Shown here piece after piece: positions 25,857-34,815 of a DNA stretch of 64,000 nucleotides. The position numbers and the translations under genes were made by a program. Positions within the stretch are counted from its first letter, which is position 1. The number at the start of each line of letters is the position of its first letter. The stretch covers positions 124,001-188,000 of the forward strand of contig CAXSFU010000001.1 in NCBI GenBank assembly GCA_964236695.1, in the 5' to 3' direction. Below the pieces are notes generated by a model. The model did not search any database and was not told the DNA's origin. It saw only the letters and a program-made list of their open reading frames with translations. The DNA comes from CAXSEF01 sp964236695. GTDB lineage: Bacteria > Pseudomonadota > Alphaproteobacteria > Acetobacterales > Acetobacteraceae.

Positions 25857-26597
25857 TCAGTGCCCGCCGACCAGCGGGCTCACCAGGTAGGAGAAGCCCC
25901 AGCTCACCGGCACGAACTGCTGCAGGTACTGGTTGAAGTGCGTGTAGAACTCGTACACCCCGGAGCGCGGCACGTACACCACGTCGAACGGCGCCAGCCG
26001 GACGTCGGCGCCGGGGTCCGCCCCGGTGATCGCGTGCCGGTAGTCGACCGCATACACCTGCGCCACGTCGCCCGGACCGCGCCGCACCAGGAAGATGCGG
26101 TCGGGATCGGCCGACAGCTTCACCCCGCCGGCCCGCGCCAGCGCCTGCAGCACCGACAGGTTCGGGCCGACGGTGATGAACTCGCCGGGCGTGTTGACCT
26201 CGCCCGCGACGTAGATGCGGTTCGGCGCGAAGGAACGCACCTCCACGCTCAGCCGCGGCGCGCGCAGCTCGCGCCCGTAGTCGCGCCGCAGCACCGCAGC
26301 CAGCTCCTCCGGGGTGCGGCCATACGCCACGACGCCTTCCGCCAGCACGGTCGAGATCCGGCCGTCGGGGCGCACCGTGACCTCCTCGTTCAGCTCCGGG
26401 TTCAGCAGCAGCCGCACGCCGAGCACGTCGCCGACCTGCAGCCGGTACGGCGGGATCTCCGGCGCCACGCCCGCCTGCGGCATCAGCGACCGGGGCGCGG
26501 CAGGCAGCCCGGACACGGTCTGCGCACAGCCGCCCACCCCCAGAACCCCCGCCAGGAGCAGGCCGGCACACGCTCGTGACGCAGGACGCTTCGTCAT
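25857..26597 (-). CDS. Polysaccharide export lipoprotein (Wza/OtnA-like)
   Basis: A 246-residue outer-membrane-type lipoprotein. The signal MTKRPASRACAGLLLAGVLG ends in lipobox VGGC. A poly-export domain follows (PYRLQVGDVLGVRLLLNPEL, VRPDGRISTVL) and an SLBB-like domain (RIYVAGEVNTPGEFITVGPNLSV). The C-terminus is FDVVYVPRSGVYEFYTHFNQYLQ. By family it forms the outer-membrane channel for capsule or EPS. No Wzc/Wzx partner is adjacent. It sits 147 bp downstream of the GT9 gene on the same strand, so it may be the last gene of the glycan operon. Confidence 0.9.
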   Translation of the reverse strand: MTKRPASRACAGLLLAGVLGVGGCAQTVSGLPAAPRSLMPQAGVAPEIPPYRLQVGDVLGVRLLLNPELNEEVTVRPDGRISTVLAEGVVAYGRTPEELAAVLRRDYGRELRAPRLSVEVRSFAPNRIYVAGEVNTPGEFITVGPNLSVLQALARAGGVKLSADPDRIFLVRRGPGDVAQVYAVDYRHAITGADPGADVRLAPFDVVYVPRSGVYEFYTHFNQYLQQFVPVSWGFSYLVSPLVGGH

Positions 26598-26744
26598 GTT
26601 CGGGTGTCGTTCCCTGGCGCTCTGCAACCGCTGTAGGCCAACGGTCCAGGCCGGACAAGCTGGGCGGTCACATGACGGGCGGAGAACACGCGGACGCCTG
26701 GAACTGTGGCCGCGCCGCCGCACGCAGCGACGCCAGCCGGTGGA

Positions 26745-28196
26745 TCAGCCGTTCGCGGCGGCCTCGGCGGACCCGACCGGCGGTGTTGCGCCAGGCTGCG
26801 GGACCGCCAGGACGCGACGCACCGCCGCGAGCACCGGCTCCACCCCGATCGACTGGATGCACGCATGGCGGTTCGGGCAGTCGCTGACGTGGGTGAGGTG
26901 GCAGGGCGAGCAGTCGATCTGCGCCCGGACCACGGTGACCTCGGGGCCGAGCGGCATCCAGGTCGCGACCGGGTCGATGCCCGAGAAGATCGCCACCGTC
27001 GGCACCCCCGACATCGCCGCCGCATGGGTCAGCCCCGAGTCGTTGCCGAGATACAGGTCGACATGGCGCAGCATCGCGAAGGACTGGTCGAGCCGCAGCC
27101 GCCCCACGAAGCTGCGCACCCCGCCCGGGCGAGCCGCGCCCGCCCGGCGCAGGATGGCCTCCGCGTTGCGCCGGTCGCCGGGCCCGCCGAGCAGCACCAC
27201 CGTGCCGCCCAGGTCCCCGGCGATCCACCGGCACACCGCCACGAAGCGGTCCAGCGGCCAGTTCTTGATCTCGCGGCCGGACAGGGTGTTCACCGCCACC
27301 ACCGGACGCGCCAGCCCCGCCAGCTCGGCGGCCATCGCCGCGTCGTGCTCCGACGCGACCCGCGACAGCAGCGCCTCGCCGTCGCGCAGCGGGTCGAGCG
27401 TGGCCACCACGGCGCCGGCCAGCCGGCTCATCAGGGAGCGCTGGTGGTCGAGCACCCCGGGCCGGCGCGGCGACCCCGCCTGCTCCAGCGGCAGCACCAG
27501 CGCCATGTCGTTCGGCATCAGGCGCGAGAAGTAGCCGGCCTTGAACCGCGCCTCGACGTGGCGCAGCAGCAGACGCGAGTCCTCGTCCACCCGCAGGTCG
27601 ACCGCCAGGTCGAAGGCGCCCAGCCCGGCCGCCTCGATCCCGGACGCGTCGAACACCCGAGAGCGCGACGCGTCCGCCCTGCCCTGGAAGAAGTCCACCG
27701 CGACGATGCGGTCGAACACGCCGAGGCCGCGCGCCACCGGCACGTTCCACGGGCCGCACATCAGGGTGATCTCCGCGTCCGGCCAGCAGCGGCGCAGCGT
27801 GGCGATCGCCGGCAGCGCCAGCAGCAGGTCGCCGATGTGGTCCACCTTGAGCAGCAGCATCCTGCGCACCGCCAGGCCGAGCCCCGGCCGCCAGTCCGCG
27901 CCCCGCTCGGCGACGACGTGCGCCAGCGGCATCGGCGCCGGCCGCACCCCGGCCGCGCGCAGCAGCGCCGGCCGCGCCCCGAACACCCACAGCTTCTCGC
28001 GCCGGCTGCTCTTCGGCATCACGAACTGCCGCAGCTCCAGCAGCAGGCGGCGCAGGATCGTCCACGCGAGCGGGCGCCGCGTGCCCGGCCGCACCGCCGG
28101 CGCCGGCCGCGGCGGCGGCACGAAGCCGGGTGGCGCGGGAATGCCGGGATCGGGCGAAACCTGCCCCGCGCGTCCAGGCCGGGCCACGCCGCTCAC
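26745..28196 (-). CDS. Glycosyltransferase family 9 (heptosyltransferase-like)
   Basis: A 483-residue GT-B fold enzyme. GT9 features: LLLKVDHIGDLLLALPAIATLRRCWPDAEI at the start of the N-terminal Rossmann domain, VAVNTLSGREIKNWPLDRFV, and DLYLGNDSGLTHAAAMSGVPTVAIF in the C-terminal donor-binding domain. A cysteine cluster near the end (IDCSPCHLTHVSDCPNRHACI) is also typical. It probably adds ADP-heptose or a related sugar to lipid A core, since ADP-heptose synthase HldE is two genes upstream. The start is a GTG at 28196 overlapping the epimerase stop (GTGA); the N-terminal 60 residues are a Pro-rich leader. Confidence 0.88.
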   Translation of the reverse strand: MSGVARPGRAGQVSPDPGIPAPPGFVPPPRPAPAVRPGTRRPLAWTILRRLLLELRQFVMPKSSRREKLWVFGARPALLRAAGVRPAPMPLAHVVAERGADWRPGLGLAVRRMLLLKVDHIGDLLLALPAIATLRRCWPDAEITLMCGPWNVPVARGLGVFDRIVAVDFFQGRADASRSRVFDASGIEAAGLGAFDLAVDLRVDEDSRLLLRHVEARFKAGYFSRLMPNDMALVLPLEQAGSPRRPGVLDHQRSLMSRLAGAVVATLDPLRDGEALLSRVASEHDAAMAAELAGLARPVVAVNTLSGREIKNWPLDRFVAVCRWIAGDLGGTVVLLGGPGDRRNAEAILRRAGAARPGGVRSFVGRLRLDQSFAMLRHVDLYLGNDSGLTHAAAMSGVPTVAIFSGIDPVATWMPLGPEVTVVRAQIDCSPCHLTHVSDCPNRHACIQSIGVEPVLAAVRRVLAVPQPGATPPVGSAEAAANG

Positions 28197-29368
28197 CCCA
28201 GGGCGCGCGCGAGGCTGTCCAGCTCCGCATACGCCATGAACAGGTGGTACAGCGAGCTGGCTGGCACGTGGGCGGAGGCCGGCTCGCCCGAGTCGTCGAG
28301 CTGGTCGGTCCAGGTGCCGCGCGGCGTGCGCGCCAGGTAGCGCCCGAGCAGCGCGTCCACGCCGCCGCCGATCCGCCCGGCGGTGTCGTGGCCGCGCCGC
28401 AGCATCGCCGCATGCGCCTTGATCGCCTCGCACTGCGCCCAGAGGCGGAAGCTGCCGCGCCGCACGCCGCCGTCGCGCGCCAGCACGTCGCGCACCAGGC
28501 CGCGGCCGGAGTCGTGGCCGTGGCGCTGCGCGAAGCCGTACAGCGCCTCCGCCTCCCGGCCGTGCCAGGGGCCGGCCTGGCGCGCGTAGCGGTCGAGCAG
28601 CCACACCCACTCGTGGTGGTGCCCCGGCTCGACATGCCCGCCCGCCTCGCCTGCCGCAGGTGCCAGCGCGTCGTCGAAGAACTCGCCGAGCGTGCCCGTG
28701 CCGGCATGGAAGAACCGGGCGCGGAACAGCGCCACCAGCTCGCCCGCGAAGGCCGCGTACTCCGCCTCTCCCGTCGCCTCGTGCAGCGCCAGCGTCGCCT
28801 CCAGCAGGTGCATGTGCGGGTTCTGCTGCCGGTGCCCGGGCGCCACCGGCCAGGCGTTGTGCAGCCCGCCGCCCGGTGCGGCCATCGTCGTGCGGACCCA
28901 GCCCAGCGTGCGCCGTGCCAGCGCCGCGATCCCCGCCTCGCCGCCCGCGCGCAGGTGCCACGCCATCGCGAACAGCACGAACGCCAGGTCGTACAGGTCC
29001 GCCGTCGCGTCCACGACCTCGCCAGAAGGCGACAGCACGCGCGCCCAGTGCCCGTCTCCACGCGCCGCCCGGCGCAGGAACGCCCAGCCGTGCCGCGCCG
29101 CGTCCAGCCCGCCCGGCCAGCCGAGCAGCGCCGCGTGCGAGAACACGTAGACCTGGCGCGCCTGCACCCGGACGCGCTTGGCAACTGCCCCCGGCGAACC
29201 GCCGTCGAGCGTCAGGTGCTCGTGGAATCCCCCGTCCGGGCGGTCGGTGCCGGCGCCGGCCCAGAACGGCAGGGCATGGCCGAACAGCCACGCCCGGAAC
29301 GCCGCCTCGGCGCCCAGCACCGTCGCGCGGGCCGCCTCGCCCCCCGGCAGGGCCTCGACGACTCGCAT
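28193..29368 (-). CDS. N-acylglucosamine 2-epimerase (AGE) family protein
   Basis: A 391-residue (alpha/alpha)6-barrel enzyme of the AGE/mannose isomerase family. Recognisable barrel motifs: VQARQVYVFSHAA, NPHMHLLEATLALHEATG, PGHHHEWVWLLDRYAR, LWAQCEAIKAHAAM and the C-terminal PASSLYHLFMAYAEL. Conserved histidines in HMHLLE and HHHEW fit the active site. Members interconvert mannose/glucose/fructose or N-acetyl sugars; the substrate here is not determined. Sits 20 bp after hldE and overlaps the GT9 gene by 4 bp, so it is translationally linked to heptose metabolism. Confidence 0.9.
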   Translation of the reverse strand: MRVVEALPGGEAARATVLGAEAAFRAWLFGHALPFWAGAGTDRPDGGFHEHLTLDGGSPGAVAKRVRVQARQVYVFSHAALLGWPGGLDAARHGWAFLRRAARGDGHWARVLSPSGEVVDATADLYDLAFVLFAMAWHLRAGGEAGIAALARRTLGWVRTTMAAPGGGLHNAWPVAPGHRQQNPHMHLLEATLALHEATGEAEYAAFAGELVALFRARFFHAGTGTLGEFFDDALAPAAGEAGGHVEPGHHHEWVWLLDRYARQAGPWHGREAEALYGFAQRHGHDSGRGLVRDVLARDGGVRRGSFRLWAQCEAIKAHAAMLRRGHDTAGRIGGGVDALLGRYLARTPRGTWTDQLDDSGEPASAHVPASSLYHLFMAYAELDSLARALG

Positions 29369-29388
29369 CGCCGTGCCCTCGTCCGCGA

Positions 29389-30876
29389 TCAACCCCGCAG
29401 CGCCGCGGCGGCCGGTCCGCGCAGCCGCGCCACGATCGCCGTGGTCGACTGCCCGGCCACCAGCCCGGCGAGGTGCACCCGCCCGCCGGCGGCCCGCACC
29501 GCGTCGCCGCCGACCACCGTCTCCACCGTATAGTCCGCGCCCTTCACCAGCACGTCGGGCAGCAGCCGCTCGATCACCGACAGCGGCGTGTCCTCGCCGA
29601 ACGCCACCACGCAGTCGACGTGGCGGATCGCGGCGACCACCCGGGCGCGCGAGTCCAGCGTGTTCACCGGCCGCGAGGGTCCCTTGAGCCGCGCCACGCT
29701 GTCGTCGGTGTTGAGCGCCACCACCAGCCGGTCGCACTGCGCGCGCGCCTCCGCCAGCAGCGACACGTGGCCGGGGTGGACGATGTCGAAGCAGCCGTTG
29801 GTGAATCCCACCCGCAGCCCCTGCTCCTTCCAGCGCGCCACCAGCGCCTCCACCCGGCCCAGCGCCTGCACGCCCGGCACCACGCGCCCCGGCGGACTAC
29901 CCGGCGCGGCGCCGCCGGCCTCCTGGTCCTGCTCGTCCAGCTCCTGCATCACCTCGGCGATGTCGGCGGTCGCGGTGCCGAGCTTGCTCACCACCACGCC
30001 GGCGGCCGCGTTGGCCACGTGCATCGACTGCGCCAGCGAGCGACCGGAGGCGTGCGCCAGCGCGAGCGTCGCGATCACCGTGTCGCCGGCGCCGGACACG
30101 TCGAACACCTCGCGGGCGCGGGACGGCACCGAGTGCACCTCGCCGTTCGATTCCACCAGCACCATGCCCTTCTCCGAGCGCGTCGCCAGCACCGCGGCGG
30201 CATCCGCCTCGCGCATCACCCGTCGCGCCGCCTCCACCACGCCGGCCTCGTCGGCCACCGCCATGCGCGAGGCCGCCGCCAGCTCGCGCAGGTTCGGCGT
30301 GATGCAGGTGGCACCCCGGTAGCGGGAGAAGTCCTCGGTCTTGGGGTCGACGAACACGGGGATGCCGGCCGCGCGCGCCGCCGCCATCACCCGCAGCACC
30401 AGGGTCGGCGACAGCACGCCCTTGCCGTAGTCCGACAGGATCACCGCCCCCGTGCCCGAGAGCCGCGCCTCGACCGCGGACAGCAGCATCGCCTCCTCCT
30501 CGCCGTGCAGTGCGGCGGTGCTTTCCTCGTCGGTGCGCACCACCTGCTGGCGCCCGGCGATGAACCGCGTCTTGCAGATCGTCGGCCGCTGCGCCGTGCC
30601 GACCAGCTCCGCGCGCAGCCCCGGCGTGGCGTTCGCCAGGCGACGCACGGCATCGCCCGCGCCGTCCTCGCCCACCAGCCCGACCAGCACCGCCTGCCCG
30701 CCCAGCGCCGCGATGTTGCACGCCACGTTGCCGGTGCCGCCCAGCATCTCGCGCGTGCGGCCGAGGCGCAGCACCGGCACCGGCGCCTCGGGCGAGATGC
30801 GCTCGATCTCGCCGTGCACGAAGCGGTCGAGCATCACGTCGCCCACGCACAGCACCACAACGTCCGAGAAGTCCAT
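29389..30876 (-). CDS. hldE: Bifunctional HldE: heptose-7-P kinase / heptose-1-P adenylyltransferase
   Basis: A 495-residue two-domain enzyme for ADP-heptose synthesis. The N-terminal PfkB/ribokinase domain (about 1-325) has GGTGNVACNIAALGG, ILSDYGKGVLSP, ITPNLRELA and FDVSGAGDTVIATLALA with the catalytic Asp. The C-terminal nucleotidyltransferase domain (about 350-495) has VGFTNGCFDIVHPGHVSLL (HxGH-type HPGH) and VKGADYT. A linker of about 25 polar residues joins them. It begins a tight hldE-AGE-GT9 operon that supplies and transfers heptose to LPS core. The start at 30876 is the first Met of the kinase domain. Confidence 0.95.
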   Translation of the reverse strand: MDFSDVVVLCVGDVMLDRFVHGEIERISPEAPVPVLRLGRTREMLGGTGNVACNIAALGGQAVLVGLVGEDGAGDAVRRLANATPGLRAELVGTAQRPTICKTRFIAGRQQVVRTDEESTAALHGEEEAMLLSAVEARLSGTGAVILSDYGKGVLSPTLVLRVMAAARAAGIPVFVDPKTEDFSRYRGATCITPNLRELAAASRMAVADEAGVVEAARRVMREADAAAVLATRSEKGMVLVESNGEVHSVPSRAREVFDVSGAGDTVIATLALAHASGRSLAQSMHVANAAAGVVVSKLGTATADIAEVMQELDEQDQEAGGAAPGSPPGRVVPGVQALGRVEALVARWKEQGLRVGFTNGCFDIVHPGHVSLLAEARAQCDRLVVALNTDDSVARLKGPSRPVNTLDSRARVVAAIRHVDCVVAFGEDTPLSVIERLLPDVLVKGADYTVETVVGGDAVRAAGGRVHLAGLVAGQSTTAIVARLRGPAAAALRG

Positions 30877-31289
30877 GCCTGCCCACTCCGCCGCCCGCGC
30901 TCGGCCGAGCAATGTCACCTCGGCGGGGCGGGTGCAACGCCGGGCCGGACCGGCGGAAGCGGGCCTGGCGCAGGCGGGCCGAAGAAGGCGAGGCGCCCCG
31001 TATCCCGCTGGACACGCCTGTCCCGCGCCGGCCCCTGGTCCTGGCCGCCGCCTCGGCGCCTGGAGGCTGTTATGAACCTCGCGGCGGTTCGCTGCTTCGC
31101 GCACGAAGGCAAGACTCTTCTTTTTCTGAAGAAAAAGAAGCAAAAAGACTTTGCACACAGGGTTCCGGGCGCGTCGGCAGCGTCGCAGCCCTATTTGGCA
31201 AAAGTTCTTTGGTTCTTTCTTTCAAGAAAGAACATTCTTTCTTCTTGCAGTGCTGCAGGATATCGAGGCTGGCAGATCCACAACAGCCT
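30877..31289. other. 413 bp gap: no gene, holds one AT-rich hairpin pair
   Basis: Spans from the hldE start codon to the 3' end of the MFS gene. The left half presumably contains the hldE promoter; no clear -35/-10 pair is seen. The right half holds the AT-rich element at 31117-31233. Confidence 0.5.
31117..31233. repeat. AT-rich paired-hairpin element, copy 3
   Basis: Downstream of the MFS gene. Hairpins at 31117-31140 (arms CTTCTTTTTC / GAAAAAGAAG) and 31212-31233 (arms GTTCTTTCTT / AAGAAAGAAC), in the same orientation as copy 2. Flanks CAAAAAGACTTTGC and AAAAGTTCTTTG are conserved; the GC-rich centre between the hairpins is not. Confidence 0.9.
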
Positions 31290-32765
31290 CTAGCTGCGTT
31301 CCCCCCGCGCCAGCATGTCCGCCGCCGACGGCATCGCGGCGATCGCCCCGGTCGCCGTCCCGCTGACCTCGGCGGTGGCACCGGAGCCACCCACGCCGCC
31401 CCTGCCCCGCGCCAGGCTCACCACGCAGCCCAGGGCGGAAAACCCCGTCGCCAGCGCCAGCGCCGCCCCGGTGCCGCCTGCCCCCACCGAGCCGCCCGCC
31501 CCCGCCGCCGTGGCGAACACCAGCGCCACCAGCGCCGCACCCCCGGTCTGCCCGAGCAGCCGCGCGGTCGACAGCATCCCGCTGGCACCCCCGGTGCGAT
31601 GCCTGGGTGCGGCGGCGATCAGCGTGCGGTTGTTGGGCGCCTGGAACAGCCCGAACCCCGCGCCGCACAGCGTCATCCGCCACACCATCGCGAAATCTCC
31701 CGGCACCGCCGGCAGCCGCCACAGCGCCGCCAGCCCCGCCGTCATCGCCGCCAGGCCGATCCCGCCCAGCACGCCGGCCGGCACCCGATCCGCGAGCCGC
31801 CCCGCGATCGGCGCGCTGACCGCCACCGCCGCCGGCCACGGCGTCATCAGCAGGCCGGTCGCCACCGCGCCGCGCCCCAGCACGTCCTGGAAGAAGAAGG
31901 GCAGCGCCACGAAGGCGAGCGTCTGCGCCGCGAACGAGCACACCGAGGTGGCGATCGACAGCGCGAACACCGGGATGCGCAGCAGGTCCACCGGCAGCAG
32001 CGGCGCTGGCATGCCGAGCTGCCGGCGCGCCAGCACCGCCCCGGCCGCGACCGACCCCAGCAGCTCCGCCGCCACCGCGGCGCCGCGCTCGCCGTGGCCG
32101 GCGCCGTCGATCCCGGTGATCAGCAGCCCGAACGCCACGCCGTTGAGCGCGGCACTCGCCCAGTCGAAGCGCCGCGCCACCGGCGGCACCACGGGAAGCG
32201 AGCGCCACGCCATCGCCAGCGCCACCACGCCCACCGGCACGTTGACCGCGAACAGCCACGGCCACGGCGCCACCGCCAGGATCGCCGCCGCCACGCTCGG
32301 CCCCACCGCCGACGCCACCGCGACCACCAGCGCGTTCAGCCCGATCCCCGCGCCCAGCCGGGCCTGCGGGTAGATGAAGCGGATCAGCGCCGTGTTGACG
32401 CCCATCACCCCGGCCGCCCCCGCGCCCTGCAGGATGCGCGCCGCCGCCAGCGTGTCCAGCGAGTCCGACAGCGCGCAGGCGAGCGAGGCCAGGGTGAACA
32501 CCGCCAGCCCGGCGCGATACACCTTGGCGTAGCCGACGATCTCGCCGAGCGAGGCCAGCGGCAGCAGGCACACGATCACCGCGAGCTGGTAGGCGTTGAC
32601 CACCCAGATCGAGTCCGCGGCGCTCGCGTGCACGTCCACCGCGATGGTCGGCAGCGCCACGTTGGCGACCGCGCTGTCCAGCACCGCGAGCGAGATCGCG
32701 ATGGCGATCGCCGTGATCGCCCAGCGGCGCGGGCCGGGCGGAAGGCCGTCCTGCTCCGGGGGCAT
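31290..32765 (-). CDS. MFS transporter, DHA2-like (EmrB/QacA type)
   Basis: A 491-residue inner-membrane protein with about 14 hydrophobic segments. Motifs: LDSAVANVALPTIAVDVHAS in TM1, LASLGEIVGYAKVYRAGL (motif A region), ARILQGAGAAGVMGVNTALI (motif B), GPSVAAAILAVAPWPWLFAVNVPVG (motif C/D2). These are typical of proton-driven drug or metabolite exporters; the substrate is unknown. The start ATG 32765 has a good AAGGAG ribosome binding site. Divergent from a GH13 glucosidase gene, but no functional link is evident. Confidence 0.92.
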   Translation of the reverse strand: MPPEQDGLPPGPRRWAITAIAIAISLAVLDSAVANVALPTIAVDVHASAADSIWVVNAYQLAVIVCLLPLASLGEIVGYAKVYRAGLAVFTLASLACALSDSLDTLAAARILQGAGAAGVMGVNTALIRFIYPQARLGAGIGLNALVVAVASAVGPSVAAAILAVAPWPWLFAVNVPVGVVALAMAWRSLPVVPPVARRFDWASAALNGVAFGLLITGIDGAGHGERGAAVAAELLGSVAAGAVLARRQLGMPAPLLPVDLLRIPVFALSIATSVCSFAAQTLAFVALPFFFQDVLGRGAVATGLLMTPWPAAVAVSAPIAGRLADRVPAGVLGGIGLAAMTAGLAALWRLPAVPGDFAMVWRMTLCGAGFGLFQAPNNRTLIAAAPRHRTGGASGMLSTARLLGQTGGAALVALVFATAAGAGGSVGAGGTGAALALATGFSALGCVVSLARGRGGVGGSGATAEVSGTATGAIAAMPSAADMLARGERS

Positions 32766-32811
32766 CGGGCAACTCCTTGCGAGGCGGGTGGCTATGCCCG
32801 GAGGCAAGGCA

Positions 32812-32958
32812 GCAGGCAAGGTTGAGGCTCTGCCTCAAACTCCGCCAGGGGCGAGCCGCCCCTGGACCCGGCCTTGCTTAAGAAGTGGATTCCAAAGGCT
32901 TGCCTTTGGCGGGGTCCCCGCTTCCAGGCATGGGGGCAGAGCCCCTGGCCTTCCTTCC
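32812..32958. repeat. GC-rich palindromic repeat element, copy 6
   Basis: In the divergent MFS/GH13 spacer. Modules GGTTGAGGCTCTGCCTCAA, CCAGGGGCGAGCCGCCCCTGG and CCAAAGGCTTGCCTTTGG are present. The last CCAGGGGC hairpin is interrupted by an extra CCGCTTCCAGGCATGG. Confidence 0.85.
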
Positions 32959-33051
32959 TGGCTTCCAAACCGAGACACTGCCGAACAGCCCCCAGCCTTG
33001 CGCCCCGCGCGGCTGCGCGTCACGCCTTGCACCGGCACGGAGCGCGGGACC

Positions 33052-34641
<1,590 letters not shown>

Positions 34642-34647
34642 GCCGGC

Positions 34648-34782
34648 AAGGCAAGGAAGGCCAGGGGCTCTGCCCCTGGACCCCGCCAAAGGCAGGGCCC
34701 TTGGAACCCCTTGCTTAAAGAAGGCCGGTCCAGGGGCGGCTCGCCCCTGGCGGGTCCGGGCAGAGCCCGGCCCTGCTTCCTG
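34648..34782. repeat. GC-rich palindromic repeat element, copy 7
   Basis: Between convergent GH13 and AI-2E genes. Modules CCAGGGGC-TCT-GCCCCTGG, CCAAAGGCAGGGCCCTTGG, GGTCCAGGGGCGGCTCGCCC and GGGTCCGGGCAGAGCCCGG. Confidence 0.88.
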
Positions 34783-34815
34783 ACAGTCCCGCCCGCCACC
34801 GCCGCCACCAGGGCC

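Noticed and set aside
26668..29184. Open frame of 838 codons overlapping the AGE and GT9 genes
   Set aside because: A second minus-strand frame with Arg/Ser/Trp-rich sequence; the real genes in the other frames explain the region.
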